Source of the DNA: Caballeronia arvi
Lineage (GTDB): Bacteria; Pseudomonadota; Gammaproteobacteria; Burkholderiales; Burkholderiaceae
Length of the DNA stretch: 64,000 nucleotides
Assembly (NCBI RefSeq): GCF_001544695.2
Contig: NZ_FCOM02000002.1
Coordinates: forward strand, 62,001 to 126,000
Reading direction: 5' to 3'
A program made the position numbers and the translations under genes. Positions 25,855 through 35,148 of the stretch are shown here, piece after piece. Under the pieces are notes generated by a model. It made no database searches. It saw nothing but the letters and a program-made list of their open reading frames with translations, and had not been told where the DNA came from. How positions within the stretch are numbered: position 1 is the stretch's first letter; each line of letters opens with the position of its first letter.

Positions 25855-26150
25855 CGGCACTTTTGGTGCTCGCATCCGCGGATCTCGCGGATGCAGTCAA
25901 ACGGGAAACAGGAAGCGAAGTCCTCAGCCGCGGACGAGCCAACCTGTGCTGCCCCCGCAACGGTAAGCGACCGCAACGCAAGTTGCAAGTCGTCTCATGC
26001 GCGTTTTTGCAGCGCGAGCGTACCGATCCGATATCGCCTTCGCAATGGCGTCCGATCTCGCGCCGCCCTCACTGCAAGAAACGTGACGACGCCACTGCGC
26101 ATGATGCGCGGGAAGGCGAGACGATGCGTCGCCAGCCCGGATACCGGCCA
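25855..26150 (+). promoter_or_regulatory. Cobalamin riboswitch upstream of btuB
   Basis: Core elements of the Cbl riboswitch occur in order: GGCACTTTTGGTGCTCGCATCC at the start, AAACGGGAA at about 25899-25907, the B12-box GCTGCCCCCGCAACGGTAA at about 25949-25967, GCCACTG at 26091-26097, GGGAAGGCG at 26110-26118 and AGCCCGGATACCGGCC at 26134-26149. It ends about 10 nt before the first ATG of the receptor frame. Adenosylcobalamin binding would repress expression of btuB and of the uptake/assembly genes that follow. The segment between GGTAA and GCCACTG is unusually long, about 125 nt. Confidence 0.95.
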
Positions 26151-26251
26151 GAGTTCGACGCATGCGCGCCCAAACGCGCCCGTGCGTTTCGTCGCGCATC
26201 GTCCTCGCGGGGAGCGGGGCCGCGCTCACGCGAACACGGACTTTTTCACAC

Positions 26252-28129
26252 ATGGTTTCGCCATTGGCCGCGCTCAAGGACGGCCTCTATCGTCATGGCG
26301 CGCTCGCCGCTGCCGTCATAGGTTTTCCCCTTGTCGTACCCGCCGCACAGGCCGCGGATGACGCATCGCAAACGCTTGCGCCCGTCGTCATCACCGCGAC
26401 ACGCGCGCCGCAGCCGCTTGCGGACTCGATCGCGCAGACTTCCGTCTTCGACGAACAGGACATCGCCGACGCCAACGCCGACGACGCGCTCGGCCTCGTC
26501 GCGCTCGCGCCCGGCGTGCAGATCACGCGCAACGGCGGGCCGGGCGCGAATTCGGGCCTATATATACGCGGTGCGGCATCGTCGCAATCGCTGGTGCTGA
26601 TCGACGGCGTGCGCGTGGAATCGGCATCGCTCGGGGCGGCGCAGCTGTCGCAACTGATGCTCGACGAGATCGGCCGCGTCGAAGTCGTGAATGGCAATGT
26701 GTCGGCGTTGTACGGTTCGAACGCGATCGGCGGCGTCGTGCAGATCTTTACGAAGGAAGGCGGCGCGCATCCTCCGCGCTTCAACTTCGAGGCCGAGTAC
26801 GGCAGCTATCACACGCAACGGCAATCTGCGGGCGTGAACGGCGCGCTCGACAAGGACGGCCGCACGACCTTCAGTGTCAACATCTCGCGTGAAAAGACCG
26901 ATGGCTTCACATCGATCGATCCGAACATTGCGCCCAATGCGAATCCGAACGCGAACGGCTATCTCAACGAAAGCGTCGCGGCGACGCTGCGCCATAAGTT
27001 CAGCGACCAGTGGGACGCGGGCGTGCGCTTTCTGCAGTCGAACGGCGTCAACAGTTTCGACGATGCCTACGGCCTGCCGACCGACATCAACGACACGCAC
27101 GATCGCGTGCGCTCGGCGTCCGTGTTCGCGAACGGCAAGATCACCGATAACTGGACGACGCACTTCACGATCGCGCAGGGACAGGACCGCTCGAACATCG
27201 AGCAGAACGGCGTCTATACGAGCCGCTTCGACTCGGAGAATCGGCAATACACTTGGCAGAACGATTTCAGGATCACCGATGCGCACAAGCTGCTCTTCGG
27301 CTACGAGCATCTCGATCAGACGCTCGACTCCGATCAGTTCGACGCGCCCGACCGGCACGTGAACTCGGTGTTCGCGGGCTATGTGGGCCGCATCGGGCCG
27401 AACGAATTGCAGGCGAATCTGCGGCACGACCAGTATTCCGATTTCGGCGGCGCGAACAGCTACTATCTGGGCTACGCGTACAACTTCGATGCGCACTGGC
27501 GCGCGAGCGCGAGCTACGCGGCGTCGTTCCGCGCGCCGAGCTTCGACGACCTCTACTATCCGATCAGCGGCAATCCGTCGATCCAGCCGGAGCGCAGCCA
27601 TTCGGTCGAGGCCGCGTTGCAGTACGCATCGAATGCGCTGGGCGTCGCGCGCGTCACGCTCTTTCAGACGCGCTATTCGAATCTGATCGACTATGTCTCC
27701 GATGGCGGCTTCTACTATGTCGCGCAGAACGTCGGGCGCGCGAAGGTGCAGGGCATCGAGGGATCGTGGGCGGGGCATGTCGGCGCGACGGACGTGCGCG
27801 CGGGCGTCACGTTCCAGAATCCCGTCGACGAAACGAACCACGAAGACCTGACGCGGCGCGCGCGGCGTTTCGCGACGCTCACCGCGCATCGGACGATCGG
27901 GCGCTGGCGCGTCGGCGGCGAATGGATCGTGAGCGGAGAGCGCAGCGATTACGATTCGACGCTCTCCGGTTACGGCATCGTGAACCTGTCCGCGCGTTAC
28001 GACATATCGAAATCGTGGTACGTCACGGCGCGCATCGACAATCTCTTCGACAAGGACTATGAACTCGCGTACTCGTACAACACGCCACGACGCGGCGCTT
28101 ACGTCACGCTGGGCTGGCATCCGTCGTGA
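26252..28129 (+). CDS. btuB: TonB-dependent vitamin B12 receptor
   Basis: Outer-membrane receptor for cobalamin. From ATG 26252 the 625-aa protein has a signal peptide (MVSPLAALKDGLYRHGALAA...AQAADD), a TonB-box-like segment (LAPVVITATRAP), a plug domain with GLVALAPGVQITRNGGPGAN and VEVVNGNVSALYGSNAIGGV, and a 22-strand barrel ending in DNLFDKDYELAYSYNTPRRG. The frame is also open from ATG 26162, which would add 30 residues before the signal peptide; I prefer 26252 for the signal but the riboswitch end at 26150 lies closer to 26162. It leads the uptake and cobamide assembly run. Confidence 0.94.
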   Translation: MVSPLAALKDGLYRHGALAAAVIGFPLVVPAAQAADDASQTLAPVVITATRAPQPLADSIAQTSVFDEQDIADANADDALGLVALAPGVQITRNGGPGANSGLYIRGAASSQSLVLIDGVRVESASLGAAQLSQLMLDEIGRVEVVNGNVSALYGSNAIGGVVQIFTKEGGAHPPRFNFEAEYGSYHTQRQSAGVNGALDKDGRTTFSVNISREKTDGFTSIDPNIAPNANPNANGYLNESVAATLRHKFSDQWDAGVRFLQSNGVNSFDDAYGLPTDINDTHDRVRSASVFANGKITDNWTTHFTIAQGQDRSNIEQNGVYTSRFDSENRQYTWQNDFRITDAHKLLFGYEHLDQTLDSDQFDAPDRHVNSVFAGYVGRIGPNELQANLRHDQYSDFGGANSYYLGYAYNFDAHWRASASYAASFRAPSFDDLYYPISGNPSIQPERSHSVEAALQYASNALGVARVTLFQTRYSNLIDYVSDGGFYYVAQNVGRAKVQGIEGSWAGHVGATDVRAGVTFQNPVDETNHEDLTRRARRFATLTAHRTIGRWRVGGEWIVSGERSDYDSTLSGYGIVNLSARYDISKSWYVTARIDNLFDKDYELAYSYNTPRRGAYVTLGWHPS

Positions 28130-29154
28130 GTGATGCCGTCCGGCGCGTCCATGCGATGAACGCCGCCCGCGCCACGACCATCTGGATCGCACTCGGCATC
28201 GCGTGCGCGTGCGTGCTCGTCGCGTCGCTCGCGATGGGCAGCGTCGCGTTGCCGGTGTCGCGTGCGCTCGGCGCGCTTTTTCACATGCACGCCGCGACGC
28301 CCGATATCGCCGATGACATCGTGCTCACGCTACGTTTGCCGCGCGCGCTCGCGGGCTTCGCATCGGGCGCGCTGCTCGCGACGGCGGGCGCGTTGCTGCA
28401 AGTGCTGTTGCGCAATCCGCTCGCGGAGCCGTATGTGCTCGGTGTGTCCGGCGGCGCGGCGGCGTTCGCGCTGGCCGCGATGCTCGCGTCGTTGCCTTGG
28501 TGGGGCGTCGATATCGCGTCGTGTGCGGGCGCGTTTGCATCGATCGTGCTGGTGCTCGGACTCGCGCGCAGGGATTTGTGGCGCAGCGGACAGGACGCAT
28601 CGCCACGGCTTTTGCTGACGGGCGTCGTGATCGCGTCGGGATGGGGCGCGTTGATCACGCTTATGTTGAGCGTCGCGCCGGAGAACCGGCTGCGCGGCAT
28701 GATTTTCTGGCTGACCGGCGATCTGAACGGCGCGGCGGCGCCGTGGCCTGCGTTGATCGCGCTTGCGGTCGTGCTCGTCGCGATCGTGCCCGCCTCGCCG
28801 CAACTGAACGTGCTGCTGCGCGGCGATGCGGCCGCGCAAGCGCTCGGCGTGCCGGTCGCGCGCCTGCGTTTGCGCGTGTATCTCGTCGCGTCGCTTGCGG
28901 CCGCTGCCGCAGTGACGACGGCGGGGACCATCGGTTTCGTCGGGCTCGTCGTGCCGCATCTCTTGCGCCTCGCGTTCGGCAACGATCAACGCATGCTCGT
29001 GCCCGCCGCAGCGCTCGCGGGCGGCCTCGCCGTGATGGCCGCCGATCTCGCCGCGCGCACGATCATCGCGCCCGCGCAATTGCCGGTGGGCGTCGTGACC
29101 GCACTGATCGGCGTACCGATGTTCCTGTGGATGCTGCTGCGGAGACCGCGATGA
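28126..29154 (+). CDS. btuC: Cobalamin ABC transporter permease
   Basis: FecCD-family inner-membrane permease of 342 aa with about ten hydrophobic helices. Typical segments are LRLPRALAGFASGALLATAG, LLQVLLRNPLAEPYVLGVSGG and GTIGFVGLVVPHLLRLAFG. It starts with GTG at 28126 overlapping the btuB stop (GTGA); ATG 28156 is an alternative. It overlaps the ATPase gene by 4 nt. BtuC forms the BtuC2D2 importer that receives cobalamin from BtuF, whose gene is at 32314-33204. Confidence 0.93.
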   Translation: MSDAVRRVHAMNAARATTIWIALGIACACVLVASLAMGSVALPVSRALGALFHMHAATPDIADDIVLTLRLPRALAGFASGALLATAGALLQVLLRNPLAEPYVLGVSGGAAAFALAAMLASLPWWGVDIASCAGAFASIVLVLGLARRDLWRSGQDASPRLLLTGVVIASGWGALITLMLSVAPENRLRGMIFWLTGDLNGAAAPWPALIALAVVLVAIVPASPQLNVLLRGDAAAQALGVPVARLRLRVYLVASLAAAAAVTTAGTIGFVGLVVPHLLRLAFGNDQRMLVPAAALAGGLAVMAADLAARTIIAPAQLPVGVVTALIGVPMFLWMLLRRPR

Positions 29155-29927
29155 CGCTGCATCTCGACCGCATCGTGCTTCGCGCAGGCGCGCGGACGCT
29201 CATCGACGTTCTCACGCAGAGCATCGAAAGCGGCGAAATGTGGTGCATCGCCGGGCCGAACGGCGCGGGCAAGACGACGCTCATCAACGTGCTCGCGGGG
29301 CTGGCGAAACCAGCGTCGGGCAGCGTGATGCTCGATGGCCGCGCGCTCGCATCATGGCGCGCCGCGGATCTTGCACGCGAACGCGCGTTGATGCCGCAGG
29401 CGACGCACGACGCATTCAGCGCGACCGTGCTCGATACCGTGCTGCTCAACCGCTTTCCGTATCTCACCGGCTGGGGCTGGGAGAACGAAGACGATCGCAG
29501 CGCCGCGCGCGAGGCGCTCGACATGCTCGGCCTTGCGTCGTTCGCGTCGCGCGATGTGCTGACGCTGTCGGGCGGCGAACGTCAACGCGTCGCACTGGCC
29601 GCCACGTTGTGCCAGAACGCGCCGCTCGTGCTGCTCGACGAACCGCTCGCGCATCTGGATCTGCATCATCAGATCGACTGCCTGCACGCATTGCGCGATG
29701 CGGCGAACGCGCAAAAGCGCACCATCGTTTTCTCGTGCCACGATCTGAATCTCGCGCGCAGTTTCGCGACTCATGCGCTGTTGCTCGACGGCAAAGGCGG
29801 CGCACATGCTGGCCTCGTCGCCGAGGTGCTGACGCCCGAGCGCGCGAGCGCCGCATTCGGCTATCCGCTCGCGCTGATCCGCGACGGCGGGCACGAAGCG
29901 CTCGTGCCTTCCACTCATCGTCTCTGA
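29151..29927 (+). CDS. btuD: Cobalamin ABC transporter ATP-binding protein
   Basis: Cytoplasmic ATPase of the BtuCD importer, 258 aa from ATG 29151 (overlapping the btuC stop as ATGA). Motifs in order: Walker A GPNGAGKTT, Q-loop region LMPQATHDAF, signature LSGGERQRV, and Walker B VLLLDEPLAHLD followed by the switch His in FSCHDLN. Composition fits the FecE/BtuD group of importers. cobT starts 11 nt downstream. Confidence 0.94.
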   Translation: MTLHLDRIVLRAGARTLIDVLTQSIESGEMWCIAGPNGAGKTTLINVLAGLAKPASGSVMLDGRALASWRAADLARERALMPQATHDAFSATVLDTVLLNRFPYLTGWGWENEDDRSAAREALDMLGLASFASRDVLTLSGGERQRVALAATLCQNAPLVLLDEPLAHLDLHHQIDCLHALRDAANAQKRTIVFSCHDLNLARSFATHALLLDGKGGAHAGLVAEVLTPERASAAFGYPLALIRDGGHEALVPSTHRL

Positions 29928-29937
29928 AGGACTTCCG

Positions 29938-30984
29938 ATGCTCAACGACATTCCCATGCCCCACGCGCTCGATCGCACCATCGAAGCGGAACTGCGCCGC
30001 ATCATCGACATGAAGACGAAGCCGCCCGGCAGTCTGGGGCGGCTCGAATCGATCGCGCTGCAAATGGGCCTGATTCAGCGCACGACGAAGCCGCGCATCG
30101 AGCGTCCGGCCATGATCGTCTTCGCCGGCGATCACGGCATCGCGAAAGAGGGCGTCAGCTCGTATCCGCAGGAAGTGACCGCGCAGATGGTCGCGAATTT
30201 TCTGACGGGCGGCGCGGCGATCAACGCGCTGTCGCGATCGGTCGGCATGACGCTCGAAGTGGTCGACGCGGGCGTCGCGACGCCGATTCCCATCGATCAC
30301 GGTTATGAGCGTTTGTCGCTCGGGCTCGGCACACGCAACTTCGCGCACGAACCGGCGATGTCGCGCGAGACCACGCTCGAAGGCATCGCGCGCGGCGCGG
30401 CGCGCGTGCGGCATCATGCGTCGCTCGGCACGAACGTGATCGGCTTTGGCGAGATGGGCATCGCGAATACGTCGGCGGCAGCGTGCCTGATGAGCCGGCT
30501 GTGCCATGTGCCGGTCGATGAATGCGTCGGACGCGGCACGGGTCTGGATGACAAAGGTCTCGCGCATAAACGCGATGTGCTCTCGAAAGCGCTCGCGCTG
30601 CATCGCGACGAAGGCGATGCCATCGATACGCTCGCGACCTTCGGCGGCTTCGAAATCGCGATGATGACGGGTGCGTATCTGGCCGCCGCCTGCGAAGGCA
30701 CGACGATCCTCGTCGATGGCTTCATCGCGACATCCGCGCTCGTCGTCGCATCGAAGATCGCGCCTCATGTGCTCGACTATTGCGTGTTCGCGCATGCGTC
30801 GGACGAGGCGGGGCATCGGCGCATGCTCGCGCACTTCGATGCCGCGCCGCTCCTGCAACTCGACTTGCGGCTCGGCGAAGGCACGGGCGCGGCGCTCGCG
30901 TTGCCGATTCTGCGTGCGGCCGTCGCGTTCGTCGATGAAATGGCGAGCTTCGAGTCGGCGGGCGTGTCGAACAAATCCGCATAA
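29938..30984 (+). CDS. cobT: Nicotinate-nucleotide-dimethylbenzimidazole phosphoribosyltransferase
   Basis: Makes alpha-ribazole phosphate from nicotinate mononucleotide and dimethylbenzimidazole, activating the lower-ligand base of cobalamin. The 348-aa enzyme shows the conserved N-terminal segment MKTKPPGSLGRLESIALQMG, then FAGDHGIAKEGVSSYP, NFLTGGAAINALSR and GFGEMGIANTSAAA. It is followed by cobS after 10 nt. Full family length, no missing motifs seen. Confidence 0.96.
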   Translation: MLNDIPMPHALDRTIEAELRRIIDMKTKPPGSLGRLESIALQMGLIQRTTKPRIERPAMIVFAGDHGIAKEGVSSYPQEVTAQMVANFLTGGAAINALSRSVGMTLEVVDAGVATPIPIDHGYERLSLGLGTRNFAHEPAMSRETTLEGIARGAARVRHHASLGTNVIGFGEMGIANTSAAACLMSRLCHVPVDECVGRGTGLDDKGLAHKRDVLSKALALHRDEGDAIDTLATFGGFEIAMMTGAYLAAACEGTTILVDGFIATSALVVASKIAPHVLDYCVFAHASDEAGHRRMLAHFDAAPLLQLDLRLGEGTGAALALPILRAAVAFVDEMASFESAGVSNKSA

Positions 30985-30994
30985 GCGCAATGCG

Positions 30995-31756
30995 ATGAAC
31001 CGTCCGCTCGACGAACTGCGCTACTTCTTCACCGCGCTCGGCTATTTCACGCGCGTGCCGGTGCCGCGCTGGGTCGGCTTCGAGCGTGAATATCTGAACG
31101 CGGCGGCGCGCTATTTCCCGCTCGTCGGTGCGATGGTCGGTTGCGTCGCGGCGCTCGTCTATCTCGCGGCGTTGCGCGTGTTTCCCGCGAGCGTCGCTGT
31201 GCTGCTTTCGATAGCCGCGACGCTCGTTCTGACCGGCGCATTCCACGAAGATGGCCTTGCCGATTGCGTCGATGCCTTCGGCGGCGCGTACACCCGCGAC
31301 GATGCGTTGCGCATCATGCACGACTCGCGCATCGGTGCGTTCGGCGCGATCGCGCTCGTGATCGCGCTTGCGTTGAAGTGGCAGACGCTCGCCGCGCTGC
31401 CGCCGCAACGCGTCGCGTGGACGATGGTTGCCGCGCACGCGGCGAGCCGCGTCTTCGCCATCAGCTATCTCGTCACGCTCGATTACGTGCGCGCGGAAGG
31501 CAAGGCGAAACCGGTCGCGCAGCGCATGAGTCTTGCGTCTTTTACGCTTGCGCTCGTGTTCGGTTTGCCGTGGCTCTTCGTGATCGACGTGAGATTCGCT
31601 TGCGCGACGATCGTCGTGCTTGCCGTATTGCGTTTCGTCATCGGACGTTATTTCGTGAGGCGCATCGGCGGTTATACGGGCGATTGCCTCGGCTTTGCGC
31701 AACAGGTGTTCGAAATAGTGATCTATCTCATCGGGCTCGCATGGATCTCGTTCTGA
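30995..31756 (+). CDS. cobS: Adenosylcobinamide-GDP ribazoletransferase (cobalamin synthase)
   Basis: Integral-membrane enzyme that joins adenosylcobinamide-GDP with alpha-ribazole (phosphate) in the last step of cobalamin assembly. From ATG 30995 the protein is 253 aa and starts MNRPLDELRYFFTALGYFTR. The acidic metal-binding motif TGAFHEDGLADCVDAFGG is clear, and about six hydrophobic helices surround it. Its end overlaps the start of the phosphatase gene by 16 nt, so the pair is coupled. Confidence 0.95.
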   Translation: MNRPLDELRYFFTALGYFTRVPVPRWVGFEREYLNAAARYFPLVGAMVGCVAALVYLAALRVFPASVAVLLSIAATLVLTGAFHEDGLADCVDAFGGAYTRDDALRIMHDSRIGAFGAIALVIALALKWQTLAALPPQRVAWTMVAAHAASRVFAISYLVTLDYVRAEGKAKPVAQRMSLASFTLALVFGLPWLFVIDVRFACATIVVLAVLRFVIGRYFVRRIGGYTGDCLGFAQQVFEIVIYLIGLAWISF

Positions 31757-32313
31757 TCCGGCATCCGGAAGTCGCCATCGAAGCGGGCGTTTGCTACGGG
31801 CAAACCGATGTGCCTTTGAAGCGCGATGCACATGAATTCGCATCTGCGTTGAAAGTGCGCATGAACGCGCTGAACGTGCCCGCATGCATCGAAGGATGGC
31901 ACACGAGTCCCTTGCAGCGCTGTGCGTCGCTCGCGCATGCACTTTCGGCCGATGCGCATATCGACGCGCGCCTTTCCGAAATGCACTTCGGCGCGTGGGA
32001 AGGCCACGCGTGGGACACGATCGATCGCGCGCTGATCGACGCATGGGCCGCCGATATCGAGCATGCGTGTCCGCACGGCGGTGAGAGCTTGGCGCAGTTC
32101 GTTGATCGCGTTCTGAAGTGGTTCGACGACACATGCGCCGATCGCGATGAAGCCGTGCATGTGATCGCGCATGCGGGCGTCGTGCGTGTGCTCGCGGCGC
32201 ATCTTCTGGGCATCGCGCGCGATAACGCGTTGCAATGGCCGCTCGATTTCGGCGCGATCGTGTGGTTCAGGCGCGTGCGCGGAACGTGGCTTTTGATGCG
32301 CTGGAACGCCTGA
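31741..32313 (+). CDS. cobC: Alpha-ribazole phosphatase (histidine phosphatase family)
   Basis: Removes phosphate from alpha-ribazole-5'-phosphate or from cobalamin-5'-phosphate. The 190-aa protein has the histidine phosphatase fold: catalytic LIRHPEVAIEAGVCYG with the RH pair, the loop EMHFGAWEGHAWDTI, and the second catalytic His in VIAHAGVVRVL. The ATG at 31741 lies inside the end of cobS. It terminates immediately next to the convergent btuF gene, with no intergenic room. Confidence 0.9.
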   Translation: MDLVLIRHPEVAIEAGVCYGQTDVPLKRDAHEFASALKVRMNALNVPACIEGWHTSPLQRCASLAHALSADAHIDARLSEMHFGAWEGHAWDTIDRALIDAWAADIEHACPHGGESLAQFVDRVLKWFDDTCADRDEAVHVIAHAGVVRVLAAHLLGIARDNALQWPLDFGAIVWFRRVRGTWLLMRWNA

Positions 32314-33204
32314 TTACTTCGCTCGTTTTTCACGCGCCGCATCGAGATCGCGACATAACTCAGCCGCACCCAAAGCGAGGCGAGGCGTCGGCCGGTTGAT
32401 CAGATCGCCGTCGATGCCGAACAGATTGCCGCGCGACACCGCCGTCAACGACGGCCAACGCTTCCATCTATCGAGAGCGGGCAGGGCGCGATCGGGCTTC
32501 GTCGCGCCGGGCGTCGCGGTGACGATCGCCTCGGGATTTGCCGCAAGCACGGCTTCCGTCGATATCGTCGGCACGCGCGGCTTTTCCGCCGCGAACACGT
32601 TGACGCCGCCGCATAGCCCGATCACTTCATCGAAGACGTTGTCGCGATTGAGCGTCATCAGCGGATCGTCCCAGACCTGATAGAACACGCTCACGGGCGG
32701 CCTTTGTGAGTAGCGCGCACGCAATCGGGCGATGTCGCGCATGAAGGCATCGGCGTTCGTGCGCGCGGTCGTCTGCGTGCCGAGCAGCGCGCCGAGCTTG
32801 TCGATGCTCGCGGCGATATCGTCGAGATGTTTCGGCTCGCTGAAGTAGATCGGCACGCCGAGCGCTTCGAGGCGGTCCATCTGACGCGCCGCATTGCCAT
32901 GCCGCCACACGACGATCAGATCCGGATGCAACGCGACGATGCGCTCCAGATCGAGCGCCTTGTTGTCGCCGACGCGGGGAATCGCCTGCGCTTCCTTCGG
33001 ATAATCGCTGTACGTCACCGCGCCGACGATGCGCGCGCCGCCGTCCGCCGCGAACAGCAATTCGGTGACATGCGGCGCAAGACTGACGATGCGCTCCGCG
33101 GGCTTCGCGAGCGTGACCGATGCGCCGCTGTCATCGGTGACGGTTATCGCATGCGCTTGCGTCATGAAGACGCCGATCAGCAAGCCCGTCGCGCAGCGGA
33201 ACAT
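32314..33204 (-). CDS. btuF: Cobalamin-binding periplasmic protein
   Basis: Periplasmic partner of BtuCD. The 296-aa protein begins with a signal peptide (MFRCATGLLIGVFMTQAHA) and then has the helical-backbone metal receptor pattern: ERIVSLAPHVTELLFAADGG, GAVTYSDYPKEAQAIPRVGD and ALHPDLIVVWRHGNA. The long middle helix and C-terminal lobe are present. The ATG at 33204 overlaps the stop of the upstream aminotransferase gene (TGATG), so it is translated with the cobD-cbiB-cobU run, although it works with the permease on the other strand. The longer frame upstream is an artefact of GC-rich sequence. Confidence 0.93.
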   Translation of the reverse strand: MFRCATGLLIGVFMTQAHAITVTDDSGASVTLAKPAERIVSLAPHVTELLFAADGGARIVGAVTYSDYPKEAQAIPRVGDNKALDLERIVALHPDLIVVWRHGNAARQMDRLEALGVPIYFSEPKHLDDIAASIDKLGALLGTQTTARTNADAFMRDIARLRARYSQRPPVSVFYQVWDDPLMTLNRDNVFDEVIGLCGGVNVFAAEKPRVPTISTEAVLAANPEAIVTATPGATKPDRALPALDRWKRWPSLTAVSRGNLFGIDGDLINRPTPRLALGAAELCRDLDAAREKRAK

Positions 33205-34199
33205 CACGCGCAATTCTCCTGCAACGCGAGCGACAGACGCGCCCAGTCGCCTTCCGCGCCCGGCAAGCCGATACGCAGGCTCGGCGTCATGCCAGGCAGA
33301 TCGAAGAGGCGCGTCCAGATGCCGCGCAACGCGAGCGCGTGTTGAAGCGCGGACGCGTCGGGCGTCGGCATCCACGCGAACAGCGGCGTCGCGCGCACGT
33401 CGAAGCCGTGGCGCGCGAGCAGCGCGGCGAGACGCGCGCCATCGCGCTGCAGACGTTCGCGCGTGTCGCGCTGCCATTCGATATCGGCGAAAGCGGTGAC
33501 GACCGCGTGACGCGCCGGGCCGCTGACGGTCCACGCGCCGAGCGCATCGCGCAAAGGATCGGTGATCGACGGCGACGCCAGCACGAAGCCCGCGCGGATG
33601 CCCGCGAGCCCGAAGAACTTGCCGACGGAGCGCAGCACGATCAACCCGTCGCGCGCGGTTTCGTTCGAGAGGGACGCGGCCGGATCGACATCAGCGAAGG
33701 CTTCATCGACGATCAGCGTGCCGCCGCGAGACGCGAGTTGCGCATGCCAGTGCAGGAGCGTGTCGCGCGTGAGGCGCTCCGCCGTCGGATTGTTCGGATT
33801 CGCGACGATCACGTGATCGAGCGTATCGGGCAAGTCGTGCGAAGTGACGTCGAGCGTCGCGATGGCGTGGCCTGCGCGCATGAACGCCGGCGCATATTCG
33901 CCGTAAGTCAGCGGCGCGATGCCCGCGGTGCCGCGACGCAAAAGCGTGGGCAGCGCGCGGATCGCCGCCTGCGAGCCCGCCACCGGCAGCGCGTGAGGCG
34001 CGCCGTAATGGCGCGCGGCGGCATCGGCGAGACCGTCGTCGTCTTCGGGCAGGCGGCGCCATGCGTCGGGCGGCACGGGCGGCACCGGATAGCCGTGCGG
34101 ATTGATGCCCGTCGACAGATCGAGCCAGTCATCGAAAGGAATTGCATAGCGGCGCGCGGCTTCGCGCAGATTGCCGCCGTGTTTGATCGTATCGGTCAT
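33204..34199 (-). CDS. cobD: Threonine-phosphate decarboxylase
   Basis: PLP enzyme that makes (R)-1-amino-2-propanol phosphate, the linker of the nucleotide loop. The 331-aa protein is a class I/II aminotransferase-like fold with LDLSTGINPHGYPVPPVP at the start, HVIVANPNNPTAERLTR in the middle and the PLP-lysine motif VLRSVGKFFGLAGIRAGFVL. It starts 1 nt from the end of cbiB. Some annotations use the name cobC for this protein; I follow the Salmonella naming. Confidence 0.93.
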   Translation of the reverse strand: MTDTIKHGGNLREAARRYAIPFDDWLDLSTGINPHGYPVPPVPPDAWRRLPEDDDGLADAAARHYGAPHALPVAGSQAAIRALPTLLRRGTAGIAPLTYGEYAPAFMRAGHAIATLDVTSHDLPDTLDHVIVANPNNPTAERLTRDTLLHWHAQLASRGGTLIVDEAFADVDPAASLSNETARDGLIVLRSVGKFFGLAGIRAGFVLASPSITDPLRDALGAWTVSGPARHAVVTAFADIEWQRDTRERLQRDGARLAALLARHGFDVRATPLFAWMPTPDASALQHALALRGIWTRLFDLPGMTPSLRIGLPGAEGDWARLSLALQENCA

Positions 34200-34200
34200 G

Positions 34201-35142
34201 TCAGCCGCCTGCCGTCGCGCTCAGCGCGGCCAGAACCAGATAAAACGCGAGCCACATCAAAGTCGCGCGCTCGACGAGCCGCAACGCCGCGACGACATGC
34301 TTCGGGCTCGCGCTGTGACCCGCGCCGAGCGTCGGCCGCGTTTCGAGCACGCCGTGATATACCGCCGGGCCGCCGATCAGCACGTTCAGGCTGCCCGCGC
34401 CCGCGGCCATCACCGGGCCTGCGTTCGGACTGTCCCACGAGCGCGCCTGCGTGCGCCAGCAGTGCCAGGCCATGTGCGTGTCGCCCGCGAGCGCGTAGGT
34501 CGCCGCCGTCAGGCGTGCGGGGATGAAGTTGAGCACGTCGTCGAAGCGCGCGGCCGCCCAGCCGAAGCGCAGATAGCGCGGCGTGCGATAGCCCCACATC
34601 GCGTCGAGCGTGTTGGCGAGGCGGAACATCAATGCGCCCGGACCGCCCGCGACGGCGAACCAGAAAAGCGCGCCGAAGATCGCATCGTTGCCGTTTTCCA
34701 GCGCCGATTCGACGGCGGCGCGCGACAGGGCGTTTTCATCGGCTTGCGAGGTATCGCGCGACACGATGCGCGAGGTCAGCTTGCGGGCGTTTTCGATATC
34801 GCCGAAGCTCAACGCCCGCGCGATCGGCGCGATGTGCTGGCGCAGGCTTTTTGCGCCGAGCGCGAACCAGAGCAGCAGCACGTGCACGAGACACGCATAG
34901 CCGAACGGCAGCGCGCCGACGAGCAGCCACGCGACGCCGACCGGCGGCGCGACCGCGATGAACCACGCGAGAATGCCCGCGGGCCGAGCGCGAAAGCCGG
35001 TGTTCATGCGCGCTTCGAGCTTCGTCGCGAGATTGCCGAAGCCGACGAGCGGATGCCGCGTGCGCGGCTCGCCAAAGATTCGGTCGACGATCACACCGAG
35101 CACCGCGAGCAAAGCCATCGCGTAGGCGGAGAGGAGGAGCAT
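34201..35142 (-). CDS. cbiB: Adenosylcobinamide-phosphate synthase
   Basis: Membrane enzyme that attaches aminopropanol (phosphate) to adenosylcobyric acid. The 313-aa chain begins in a hydrophobic helix (AYAMALLAVLGVIVDRIFGEP) and has the family pattern RTRHPLVGFGNLATKLEARM, SRAAVESALENGNDAIFGALF and RTPRYLRFGWAAARFDDVLNF. Four or five hydrophobic segments are present. It lies between cobU and cobD, all on the minus strand. Confidence 0.94.
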   Translation of the reverse strand: MLLLSAYAMALLAVLGVIVDRIFGEPRTRHPLVGFGNLATKLEARMNTGFRARPAGILAWFIAVAPPVGVAWLLVGALPFGYACLVHVLLLWFALGAKSLRQHIAPIARALSFGDIENARKLTSRIVSRDTSQADENALSRAAVESALENGNDAIFGALFWFAVAGGPGALMFRLANTLDAMWGYRTPRYLRFGWAAARFDDVLNFIPARLTAATYALAGDTHMAWHCWRTQARSWDSPNAGPVMAAGAGSLNVLIGGPAVYHGVLETRPTLGAGHSASPKHVVAALRLVERATLMWLAFYLVLAALSATAGG

Positions 35143-35148
35143 CGCCGT

